The position numbers and the translations under genes were made by a program. A stretch of DNA of 64,000 bases from Anagrus nilaparvatae (taxonomy: Eukaryota > Arthropoda > Insecta > Hymenoptera > Mymaridae). Under the pieces are notes generated by a model. The model was not told where the DNA came from. It saw only the letters and a list, made by a program, of their open reading frames with translations, and made no database searches. Positions 48,879-60,300 of this stretch are shown one piece after another (the first letter of the stretch is position 1; every line of letters begins with the position of its first letter). Location: contig JAKSXM010000007.1 in assembly GCA_022575985.1 (NCBI GenBank), forward strand, positions 12,712,501 to 12,776,500, given 5' to 3'.

Positions 48879-51800
48879 TCTTAAGTCTATTCTTAGAAAA
48901 ATGAGTTAGTAAATTGAGCACGATTACATTTTTTTTCTTTTGATGATTTTTTATACTGAAAGTTCAAAAAAAGTTGGTAATTAAGGTCATTTCGCCATTA
49001 AATTTCTTAAAAAGTTTTATGAATCTAATACTGTGCGTTTTTAGATGATAAAACTGAAATAACCTTACCATTCTTAACAGCTAGTGTTGAATTTTGCACT
49101 TTTCTACAAAAAAGTCTCTAAATTTTTAATGATAATCAACTAAAAGTCTCCTACTATAGAACTTCTGAAAATTCTCTAAACAACTGTATTTCCCTTTGTT
49201 CAGAAAATTAATGACGAAAGAGCGTCCTAAAGTAGTAACAAGATGGGTTTTCATTTCTTTCAATATTACAAAGCTCAAGATTATCAGTATCAAATTTTTC
49301 AAACCATATCTACTGTTAGAGTAGCAGTCTAAAGAACATGAAACCCAAACCGTATATTCAAATTAGATTTCAGTAAACTACCATTCACTGCATACTGCAA
49401 GTAAATCATAATTAACTAAATTCTCACACTAGCTTAACAATGAGCAACGTATTAAAATTAAGCTGTAATATAACCCAGAATGCAAATTTATTCCACAATG
49501 CAGTAGATTTCTCTTTGCAATATTTAAAAGAATAATTTTAATATTACATTATATAGTCTGAGCGAATTAAAAAAATGAATAAAAATAAATATTTTAATAA
49601 AATATCAATATATTTTAGACAATACATGCGCAGAAATAATGTAAATTACCATATCATATTATTATTATTTAGATGTAATAATAGTTTTGTTAATTGTTTT
49701 ACAAAGTTATATATATTTTCTCAAGCATATTGAAATATTATAACGATCAAAAAGGGTCAAAGATAAACGAATTTAATGTTATAATATATATAGAAGTTGA
49801 ATGTTGAGAAATGTTTATAGCTCTATATATAAATCATATATAGATATATAAATTCATTTTCGAAAATTATAGAAGCGAATATATATTGAATTATATATAC
49901 TTTAAGGGAAATTTAACATATGACAGAGCAGCCTGGATAATTTGTAATAGATTATATGTTGCATGTATGATCTTGACTATTTCTCCATTCTCTGTGCAGT
50001 ACGTATTATTCTAAAATTATTTAGAATAATTAGTTATTTACTTTAAGTTTTAATGAATTTTAATGATTGTTTAAAATATTCATTTTAGAAAATCGAAGAT
50101 GTTATTGATTATCATTCTTATAATTATTCAAATTTAAAGGCAAATGTTTGTATGAAAACTTGGACATTCGTATTTAATGCATTATTAATGACCCGGTCTT
50201 TTATATACTGATATTTGGTTAGGTTTCTGTTTTTAATACGAAAATCAAAACTTTTTAGGTTAAGTATGTTTATTAAAGATGTTTTATAATAAATTTTTAT
50301 TAATTACTTATTTATTCTAATTTGTATATAAAACTTTTATGTTTTCAGGGATCGAAAAAATTTGTATGAAGTAATATTCTAACCTAAAAATTTAACATGC
50401 AACGCCGCCGAAAAGCCGATCATTTTTTACAAGAACGTTTTTATAGATGGCGCTAAAATAGGTCATTTCGTACCATAATTCAATTGTCACGAGGCGAAAG
50501 TGACAACCAGCCGTATAATTTGCATACATATAAGAGAATGCTCTGATAAATAGACAACTAATCAGAAACAAAGTAAATGCCAGAACAACTCTCTAGTGTA
50601 AAACCAGGCGATACTAAATTGACAATAAAATAGATAATCCTAAAAAGAAATAAATATTTTAAAATCGACTTCTAAAACTTCAAAACATAAAAGTAAATAT
50701 ATTTCTATAAAACTAGATTATTTAAAAAACTATAGAATAATATATGCAAAGTATTACGAGCATCAATAAGTATTTATATATTGAATAGAAAGCATGGATA
50801 CAAAAAGTATAAATGAAAAAATCTATATATTGCATACGTTTAAAATTGTAAAAAAATAAGTATAAAAGTCAAAATATATATATATTTCGTGATATATTCT
50901 AATACCAATAGGAATCTACACTATACACCAAATGATGCCTTAGCGTGATCTGTATTGGATTTTTTATTTATTTATATATAGAATATATATAGAAAATTGC
51001 AAACGATATTACTATTCAATTGGAAATAGTTTATATATTGGTCTTATATTAAAAAAAAAATAAATTTATCTATTTCATGCCTTATTGCTTTATTATATCT
51101 TTTCATTTTGTCGTTTTATTACTGTTGTTATTATTTGCTTATATGTATGTGTGTGTGCAAGTCAAATGGTATGTCTAAGGTATTTATTTATTATAAAAAT
51201 TTTTTATAATTTAAAAAAAAAACACAAGAATTTATATTAACAAAAGGTTTTAATTGCTGTAATAAAGAAATTATGAAAAGATTAATTACGAGTATGGGGC
51301 AGTTAAGTCAAAAACTAGTAGGATAAGATAGAAATATAATGGTAAGTGTGCTGCAAATAGATGAACGTATCATGTGTATAGTATTATGCAGTTATACACA
51401 TAATATGCAATAATACAAAGTGCTGAATCAGCTTATCAAACATCAAGATAGGATAAATGCATGATCTGCAATATAAAGTACACGCTGAGGCCAAGGCCAA
51501 GTGTAAGAAATTTATAAAATGGCCAATAAACTTATTAAATAACTTATAAAATTGAATGCTAATTTTTTGTAATTAAAGAATGATAATGTTATTATAGGAC
51601 AAGGTGTAGTTGATGCAATTTTTAGTTCAATTATTTAACTCTAGTATCTCTAGAAATTTGATAAAAATCATCTTCATAGGAGAAATTTTAAGAAGAATTC
51701 TTACTAGATTTCTACGCTGAGAAAACACGATGAGTAATTTTTACTGTATTTTATTGTAGTGCGGAACCCACTTGTCAATTCAGGAAGAAAAAAAATATAA

Positions 51801-52002
51801 TATATTAGAAATATTACTACGCGCACCTTTGTTTTTATTACATCGTATAATATAGTAAAAATTAGATACTGGCATGAAATTTGTCTCCTTAAATCTGCTT
51901 CCGCCAACAGAAAGTGCATTAAAAAAACATGTTGTTCGTGTATATTTTTAGTGCCAAATTTGGCACAGACGAAACATAAATCCTTGTCAATGGGGATGGA
52001 AA
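48879..52002. other. AT-rich non-coding stretch
   Basis: A less AT-rich pocket at about 50395-50620 contains a 7-bp hairpin (TTGTCAC 50484-50490 with GTGACAA 50500-50506). GCCAAATTTGGC at about 51954 is a perfect palindrome. I see no gene. Confidence 0.55.
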
Positions 52003-53250
52003 CTGTAACGTGGTTACAAACGCTAAAATACGTTTATTTTAAATTTTAGAAAAAAGCCGCGACATTTATGTAAATTAAATTATAGTTCGATTAAATATAT
52101 ATGTGACATTAGCGACACACGCACACACAGGTATTTAATAAAAGGTATTTAATAGCCGCGAAGAACTAGATAAGAAGAGGAGAAGGTAATCGACAACGCG
52201 GGTTTAAGTGACCAGTGAGGACGATATTCGGCGACTGACCCTTCTAAAAGTAGGTCACGTTTTTGTATTGATAATATAATTACGCATCGCCGGCCATTAT
52301 GTATATTTTAATTTTATAATCAATTTATACATTATTGATAAAGTTTTGAAATTATATGTCGTAATCAAGGATTTTCGTGAAGTTTTATGTTTAATTAGTG
52401 ATTAAGAAAATATATAAACTCTGATTTGTGATTGAAAATATAATAAACTGTGATTTGTGATTTTAGTGAAAACTCGTGATTATTAGAAAACATAAACGAG
52501 GGACAAGACAATTTTAGATTATGTCCCCACGTGTTTTCTTATATAATTTTAATTATAATTATCGTCGCGACAGTTTTCATTAATTTTGTATTTTTGGGAT
52601 TGAATAAGTGAATATTTAATTTTGAGCAGTGAAGTTGGATATCCTAGGAAAGATAAGTACCTTTGGAATTCAATTTCAAAAGGAAAGAAAATAAGTGATT
52701 AGGAAGGTTTTCGATTACTAACGACTAAGAAGAATTTAATAAAAAAGAATTGCGAAAACGCGCCGGCAAATTATTGGTCGCGTTTCCTCTATTAAAATTT
52801 ATGGAAATAGAAAAATTTTGAGCAGTACTAGTTATCATCAAAAATGTCAGCCAAAGATAATATCTTCAGCACCTAGATTTTTGACAACAAAAGGTAAGCC
52901 CGAAACTCCTCATGTATTTAAATAAGTGTGTGTGTCGCGAGCGTTAAAAGTTATTGATAGAGACAGTAAAATTAATAATTAAGAGTTCTGCCTGGACGCC
53001 ATTTTTGCAGCTGTAACCCAATCCCGTAAACGGACGCTTTCTCACCTACTCATAGCTTCAATTTTAATTAAAATAAAAAATGAAAAGCAGAAAAATAATC
53101 TCCGGAAAATTCTGAAGATGGGTCAACTTTCCCCGGTCATGGAAAATTTTTCTAAAACAATTTAATAAATAAAAGAAAATTTTGTATCAAAAAATCGTCT
53201 GCTCTGTCATTGCGCGCGGATCTCTTTTCAGCTTATATGATACAGATTGG
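52003..53250 (+). other. Less AT-rich exon-like or LTR-like island
   Basis: The sequence begins near a TGTAACGTGGTTACA palindrome and contains two tandem duplications: AGGTATTTAAT twice at about 52130-52156, and a 28-29 bp unit GAAAATATA..CTGATTTGTGATT at 52406-52433 and 52434-52462. It ends with good donor sites, AACAAAAG|GTAAGC (donor about 52893) and CAGATTG|GTAAGT (about 53250). An ATG at about 52842 opens only ten codons. It could be untranslated exons of a plus-strand gene, or the 5' end of a decayed LTR element; no second LTR is found downstream. Confidence 0.3.
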
Positions 53251-53404
53251 TAAGTCCCGGGAAACGGAAAGTTATAAAATGATAAAAATTAGATTCCGCA
53301 AAGCCGGAAATAGCCACATTACAAAACAAAATGATTCTGAAAACATACAGGAACCAATTTTTTCGGAAGAACCAACTATTCCAGACTCTTTAGTATAGTA
53401 TATT

Positions 53405-53590
53405 AAGTATCAATGGCGCAAAAGTTTTGGCACTAGCATGAGCACTAGCACGAGTGCTTGGTGAAGCCGGGAACGAGTGATATGTGTTTACGCTAGTGTC
53501 TGAAGTATTTCGCCTATGGTGCTTAGAATATTTTTTGCCTACCTAGGCTTAGAACGAGTGCAGAAAATTCTTTGCTCACGAGTAATTTTA
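53405..53590. repeat. Dispersed repeat, copy 2 of 3
   Basis: AAAAGTTTTGGCACTAGC, GAGCACTAG, TTTCGCCTATGGTGCTTAGA and TTTTTTGCCTACCTAGGCTTAGAACG match the repeat at 4934-5160. It directly precedes the cysteine-cluster fragment and its sequence forms the start of that open frame. Confidence 0.55.
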
Positions 53591-53907
53591 CCTGCACTTG
53601 CAAAAGTAATTCTAGCAACAGATGCGGCTGCACAAAGATGGTATTAAAATGCAATAAGTATTGTAAAATATGCAAGGGAAACAATTGCTTCAATAATGAG
53701 ACGATAGAATATGTTGAGCCAGAAACAGATAGTCAAGTTACAAAATAAATTATGGAAGTAGGTATAAAACTGTTATATTTATGTTATATCTATTACTTTA
53801 TGGACGCTGAAGATGATTCGCAATCATGTGAGAACAACAAATCGTATGATAATAGCAGTGACGAATATTCAGATGGCGAATCTCCTGAGAAACGATTTAA
53901 AATGTAA
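53527..53907 (+). pseudogene. Fragment with tesmin/TSO1-like (CXC) cysteine cluster and acidic tail
   Basis: In one frame, 53593-53688 encodes a cluster with spacing C-x-C-x7-C-x-C-x6-C-x3-C-x2-C-x4-C, ending CFN. This matches the second half of CXC-type zinc-binding modules (RCGC, LKC, YC-IC, NNCFN), found in tesmin/TSO1 proteins and in many transposon-derived arthropod proteins. The frame then has a stop at 53746, but continues in register from ATG 53752 into an acidic Ser/Asp/Glu-rich tail ending PEKRFKM with a stop at 53905. The upstream part is repeat DNA with a stop at 53524. A short plus-strand frame at 53210-53398 (TNxQNDSENIQ-like, acidic) may be another piece. I take this as the broken 3' end of a transposon-type gene; an exon of a spliced gene is the alternative. 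Confidence 0.45.
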
Positions 53908-56155
53908 AACCTCTACTTTTATAAAAATTTAAATATCTTTTCTTTAAAAAATAATCCTTTTTATAATTTTTTTCATAATACTTAATACCTAATTGATGGA
54001 TATATAGTCCTTAAACTAAATGGGAATTAAAAAAACAAAATAAAAACAACTAAGTTAACTTTCTAATTATCTGTTTATTTGAATCTGAGTAAATCTGATT
54101 TAATCTGAGTTTTAATCTACATAATAATCAATCTGAGTTTGTTATACAGTAATACGTGTATACGTGTTTCGGTCAAAGGTTTCGGTAAGTCCCAAAAACA
54201 TACTGATCCATATAACCTGCGTATAACAAAAAAAGCGGGGCGACGTAGCGTTCCCATCACTGTATGTATATAGTCAGATGGCAGCATCAATCAACGTTGT
54301 CGAATATTCTCCAACACTAATCAAATATCCTGCACACGTACACAACACTTTTTTTATAAATTTTTGTAGAAACATGTTTTGTAGTCCACGAGAATAGCAA
54401 GGTTAAAGTACAAATCTCTTTTTATTTGAATTTATCGCTAATTTTCAGTCGGCCATTTTGAATTTTCCGTTCTAATTTATGATCGAGAAGCGTCCAGTAC
54501 CTCTTTTTTGTGAATCTTCAATTTTTATTAATTAATTAAATTTTCCTTTTTTCATTGATTTTTTGCCCTTTTTTAAGCTAAAGCGGACTATAAAATTGTT
54601 CCATTTGAATGGTTAAACTTTGTTAATATCCACATTCAACATTTTCATCAGTTTCAATTAAATAAAATAGATTATACCTAAACAAGAATTCAAAAACGCA
54701 AAAAATATAGCAAAAAACGCCGATTTTTGGCCAACATAGCCAAATGTAATATGTTCCAGTCAAGTTTGCGAGGCTGTTTAGTGAATTTCTTAATCTTCAT
54801 ACCTTAAACTGACTTTCTAGCCAAGAAAATCATATTTTTTATAATTTCCAACGGCCTACTTTCCTTTATTTGATTTAAACAAATAAGCCACTAAATAGTA
54901 ATAAAATAATAAAATAAAAAAATATATACATATTCAATTTAAAATTTACACTTATCTAAAACACAATTAAATAAAAAAGCTTAAAATTTCTATAAAAAAA
55001 AAAACTGTTGAAAATAATGTAATGAATCAAGACGCAATTTAACACATTAAAGAAAGAATTCAATTAAGATAAAAAGTAAACATGAATTGTAGAAACATAG
55101 CTGAGTATACTGTGAATTGTTGATATAATTAAAGCATATATATATATATATATATTTTAAATTACAAAACCATTTATAGCACTTTATTTATATTTATTTT
55201 TAAAATTAAGTATTTCATTATATTTTTATAATTATTTACTAAAAAGAATTTTAATTTCTACATAAATAAAGTAATCTTGAATTATTATTTTCTAAAGTGT
55301 ATTATAAGGATTTATATATATAAAAATTGGTTTTTAATAAAATACATGTTTATTGTTATATATATATTTTATATTTGACAAAAAATAAAAAATACTAAGG
55401 ATAAAATAAAGTATTTTATTATTTATGAATTAAAGTCAGGTTCTCATATATATAGAAGTTGAAAAAAAGAATAAAATAGCTGACTGTACACATATAATAT
55501 AATAAAAATAAAAAAAAAAGAAGTAAATATATGTACTATAAAGAAAAAAGAAAAAAAAATTATATTAAAGTGAAGAAGTCTTATTTTTATTTTTTATACA
55601 CTTCATTTAATTACAATTTTCCTTTTTTATTTATATATAAATACAAACACATATACAAATATAAATTAATGAATATAATGTTTATATGTATTTTTTTTCT
55701 TTTTTTTTTTTTGTTACCAGTGCGTTTATAGCAATTTCGATGTACTTGAGATATATAATGTCTTTGGCAGAACAATTTTGCAATCATTGATTCGATTATA
55801 CTTGACATGTCGATTACAGAAATAAAAAACAAACTTTTTTATTTTCTTTTTGTTCCTTTTTATTTATTTTTTTTTTTTTATTTCCTTTCTTAGTTCAATT
55901 TTTTTTTTAAGTATTCTTTTTGATTAAAAAAAATGTGTATTATTCATATTTTGTTATCAAAGTTTTGTTTTGCTATTTTTTTAAATTATTCAAGTGTATT
56001 TTTTTAATTAAAAAATTTATAAATCAAGAAAACAAATTTTTTTGTTTGTATAAAGTTAATTTTTATTTTTTTAATTTACTTTACCGACAGAGCGAAAAAT
56101 AAAAATGATCAAACAAATCATAATTATTGTTATAAATAAATAAGAGGATCCTATA
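53908..56155. other. AT-rich non-coding stretch
   Basis: Four AATCTGA(G)T units occur at 54081-54137. A less AT-rich pocket lies at 54140-54330. A TA run lies at about 55137-55154. No gene is seen. Confidence 0.55.
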
Positions 56156-56468
56156 TCTTGGGGGTGATTTTATAACTTCAAGTTTTACTGCTAGTGCCAG
56201 TGCATCATTTTTATCGATAAAACAGCTGAAGAAGTTTATAACGCAGCGAAAAAAATTAAAAAAAACTCAAATATCTTACCTTTTTGATCTATTTATTAGC
56301 CAAATTTCTCAATTTTATGTTTGTATTTAAAATAAAAATTAATTTTATTTTGAGTTTTTTTAAATTTTTTTTTGCTGCGTAACCGATTTCCCTGACTGTT
56401 TTATCGATAAAAATGATGCCCTGACACTAGCAGTGAAACTTGAAGTTATAAAATCACTCCCCTTGTAT
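56156..56468. mobile_element. 313-bp palindromic element
   Basis: The left arm GGGGGTGATTTTATAACTTCAAGTTT and right arm AACTTGAAGTTATAAAATCACTCCCC are nearly perfect inverted repeats, here quoted in parts. Pairing extends through TTTATCGATAAAACAG to about 56275 on the left, and the spacer is AT-rich. There is no coding capacity. Confidence 0.8.
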
Positions 56469-56848
56469 CGTTACTGAAATACTTAATCGGTATTGCAGAT
56501 TTATTTTGAAGTTATAACCCTATTGCTAAACTATTAAACAAAATTCGCTAAACTCGCTAAACAAAAATTTTTAATATGTATTTTTTATTGTGTTTGTTAC
56601 ATATAATTCATTTTTTACACCGTCCTTATATATTAATTAATAAATTAGATAATTAATTAATAACAATATAAAAATATAAAATAGAAATAAAAACAATTGC
56701 TAATAACATAATGTATTTTTCACTTAAGAGCTGACATATTTATTATAATGCAAAATTGTACCTAAGGTAACTCACAAAGGAAGCACCGAACCACGATTCT
56801 CCACTCTCTACTCTGCACATTTCTAAAACTACGGTAACTCACATTCGG
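56469..56848. other. Spacer and upstream region of the candidate peptide gene
   Basis: AT-rich until about 56760. A less AT-rich stretch with CCACTCTCTACTCTGC and CGGTAACTCACATTCGG then leads into the TATA box. Confidence 0.4.
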
Positions 56849-56855
56849 TATAAAA
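56849..56855 (+). promoter_or_regulatory. TATA box of the candidate peptide gene
   Basis: TATAAAA lies 71 bp before the ATG at 56920. A start near TTTTCATAG (about 56878-56886), about 30 bp downstream, would leave a short leader. AT-rich DNA makes chance TATA strings common, but this one is preceded by a GC-richer segment. Confidence 0.4.
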
Positions 56856-56919
56856 TATTCATCCCATTAAAGTTTTTTTCATAGCGGATTTTTAATTTTT
56901 TATTTATCGACCGATTAAA

Positions 56920-57355
56920 ATGTATAAAAGTATTATACTGAATATTTTCTTTCTTGCCATTGAATCAGGTAAAAAACAACATTGTTTGGTTTTTTTCTTC
57001 GAAAATGTTTGTTTTTTTTTTAAATTGAAATGCAAAAAGAGATACGTTTAATATATCGATAAAAAAGATTGTAAATTCGCCCTTTCGCGTATATGGGATT
57101 AAAATAACACTATTCGCACTTCCTCCCCTCTCCCGATCTCTTTATTTATGTTCCCTTGTGTACTGTTATACAGTGCACGAATGTTCCCATACTACTTACT
57201 CAGAATTATCCAAGTCACCTAAGTTTTACTGCATTTTGATTAGTTTAGTAACATTTTTTGTTACTGTCGGTAAAGTAGAGACTTTTTCGGCTAGTGCCCT
57301 CGTAGGTATACTACTTGAAAAATTTTTATGTGGTTCTTATAAAATTTTCTTATAA
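56920..57355 (+). CDS. Candidate small secreted or membrane peptide, two exons
   Basis: Exon 1 is 56920-56968: ATG, then MYKSIILNIFFLAIES, a typical short signal-peptide core (Lys, then a hydrophobic run). It ends in a good donor TCAG|GTAAAA. The intron would be 56969-57173 with a strong C/T-rich tract (CCTCCCCTCTCCC) and the acceptor TATACAG. Exon 2 (57174-57355) keeps the frame and gives about 60 more residues with Cys at the HEC, FYC and LCG positions, a second hydrophobic stretch (LISLVTFFVTVG) and a stop. AATAAA follows at 57366. No family is recognised. It may be a secreted peptide, or the second hydrophobic stretch may anchor it. The true second exon could end earlier. Evidence is only from signals and frame. 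Confidence 0.4.
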
Positions 57356-57371
57356 CGTTAAATTAAATAAA

Positions 57372-60300
57372 ATCAAAAACAAAATAAATTACAGCATACT
57401 CCTAAAATTGAACTACCATTAATCTTTAAAAATTTTTATAAATATATACTATCAAGATAAATTATAAACTATAGAAATAAGTTTTTAAAAAAATTTGTCT
57501 GTAAATTTTTTACTATTGAATAAGATTTTTTTCCTTTCTTATTATATTCAATTTAACATACAACTACTACAACTATATAATAAAGTTAAACCTGTCTGTT
57601 ACAGAAATTGGCCAGATTTATTAAAGTAACTATATATATATATTCCTTTTTTTTATCCGTCATTTACAATATTTTTCTTAAATATTGGTACAGTTATATA
57701 TAAAAATTTATTTTTTCTACTTAAATAAGTTTCTGTCTGAAAAAGTAAAATAACTACTTATTATATATTTATAGATTATAAAAAATGAATTGCATAAAAT
57801 CTATGACGTCTTTTTATTAATTTTATTTTTTAAAATTAAAAAAATTTTAATAATAATAATTAATATAATTAAAGGTCAAGAATATAATACAGTCTGGTAT
57901 TAATATGAAAGACCGCAAATATTTGATATCTTCAACAGAATGTTATAATAGAATATTCTAGAGGGATAGAGAAATTTGTACACGTGGGGCTTTATTATAG
58001 AAGAAAAATTCCTTTATCTTCATATATAAATATATAACTAAAATAATTTTGCTAATCATTTTAATTATGAAAATTCCAATGAAATTTAATAAAAATATTT
58101 TATATACTAAAAATCGATTTTTCAATTAAAATTAAATAATTAATTTTTTAATTTAGAATTAATGGATTCTCTGTTGATTTATTAGAAATTATTACATATG
58201 CTGAAAGAGAAAATTGACCATTGAGAGTTTGTTTGAATAAATTTTAACCATTTTCTCTAATATTCGTGATTTTACGATTTAAACCATTATAAGATTATTA
58301 TAGATTTACTTAATTCCTAGATAATTTACATTGCACTAATGAAATGTAAACGTTGTTTTAGATTGATAAAATTTTCTAGTTTTTAATGTATTTTTGTAAT
58401 TTAAATTAAATTTTGTTTGATTTAGGAGCTTTTGAAAGGATTTCTAAGTGGTAACTCGAAATATTCGCAAATTTAAAAAGTTGTTTGTAAAATTCTCAAA
58501 ATTTTAGAATTTTTAATTATCTTTGGTTGATTTAGAAAAAAATTACTTATTCTGTTCAGTAAAAAGTTTTTTAAATTATTTTTTTACGTTCAAAAAACTC
58601 AATACGCATTTTAAGAGAAATTTTATTTGAAAATAAATTTTTTTGCCTCCTGGGTGGAAAACTTGTGGAATTTCTGGCCTTGTTGTACGCTTAGACAGGC
58701 AAATTATATCATAATCAGCTTGAGGAAAATCCTTAGATACTAGCACTAAAACTTATACCTTGATATTTACTGTACTATTTTGCCTGCCTGGGTCTAAAAA
58801 CTGCGTAAAACTGAATCTAGCAACCGAGGAAATCAAATAATATCTTAAGTGCCAAGAGCGAAAAACTTTTGATTCTAGGGTAATTATGTATCAGAGCCAG
58901 AGTAATCGCGCTGTAGTGTCAAATATTTTGCGGCCTTTATTTTTAATATAGTTGCTTGTTCGGAAATATTTGTAATTTAAATTAAAATTTTTAAATTTTC
59001 TATGTACACTTTGACTATTATATAGTCCTTGTAAAAGCGTGAAAGCAATATTACTTTCAAAAGTTCATAAAAAACAGATAATCTGTGCTTTCGAATAACG
59101 TGAAATTTTCATTTAAATTACTTTTTTAAAAATAAAGTGTGAAAAAAAAAAATAAATGAATCGTGCGGAATTTTTTATTTTATACATGAACATTTCCTTG
59201 AATTTTTTACTTTTGGAAATATTAACCAATAAATTTTGATACATGTAGGTATCCTGACTAACAAAATTTATATTTGGTATGAGTTTCTCTTGTGGTTTGC
59301 AATATTCATTAATTTTAAGCTTGTAAATATTTGTTCTGTTTAGTTGAAATTTCATTTTTCAACATTGGTTTACTAACTTTCATTTGTGGTGCTCCAATGA
59401 ATTTACTCAAAATTCATAAGAAATTTTTTAAATTATCAAGTAAAATATAAAAAAACTGATTTAGAAAAATGGACATCACACTTTCTCTTAAAAAATTACT
59501 ATAATTTATTCAAATAATTCACAAGCTCAAAATTCTAAAAAAAAGCTCATGTACAACGTCGCTACATTATTTTCTATAATAACCAAGTTAAAAAAAAAGC
59601 AGAAAATAAAAAAAGACAAATATATCTCGTGACAAGAAAATAAATAAAGTGTATGTACTTTTATTTTTTAAGTTAAAAAAAAATATAGGACAAGCAAGAT
59701 AGTTAAAATATTCATAAATACAACATAAACTACACGCAAAAATATTTATAATCTCTTCTAACAAGAAATAACAAACTAAAGCACTGAAAACGCAATTCGA
59801 AAATCAATATTACATTTAACTTTATTCATAATATGTCACTTACATATCACAAATACAGGTAAATGTAATTTTAAATTATATGTATTTGTGTATGATAATA
59901 ACTGATGAGCTTTTACAATATAATATGATGAACGTATTGAATAGCGTGTGTAGCATATTGTTATTGTTGTTTTTAAATGTAGTTTAAGGTTAATATTATT
60001 TTGTAATTATAAATTTTATTTTAAATATTTTATTTTTTGTAATCAATTTTCATTAATAAATTATTTTTTGTTTAATTATTGAGTTTATTGGATTATTGAG
60101 TTTTAGAAAATTTTTGTTTTTTATGCGGATTTTATTCATTATTAATTGGGAAAATTGTTTAATTAATAATTTATTTTTTAGTTTATGAAATTCAGGATTT
60201 AATACATTTTATTTGGTTACTGAATTTTAACTTAATTTGGAAGTTTTGATTATGTCCGACTCGAAAAGGACCAAATGTTTAAGAATTAAAAGTATTCAAT

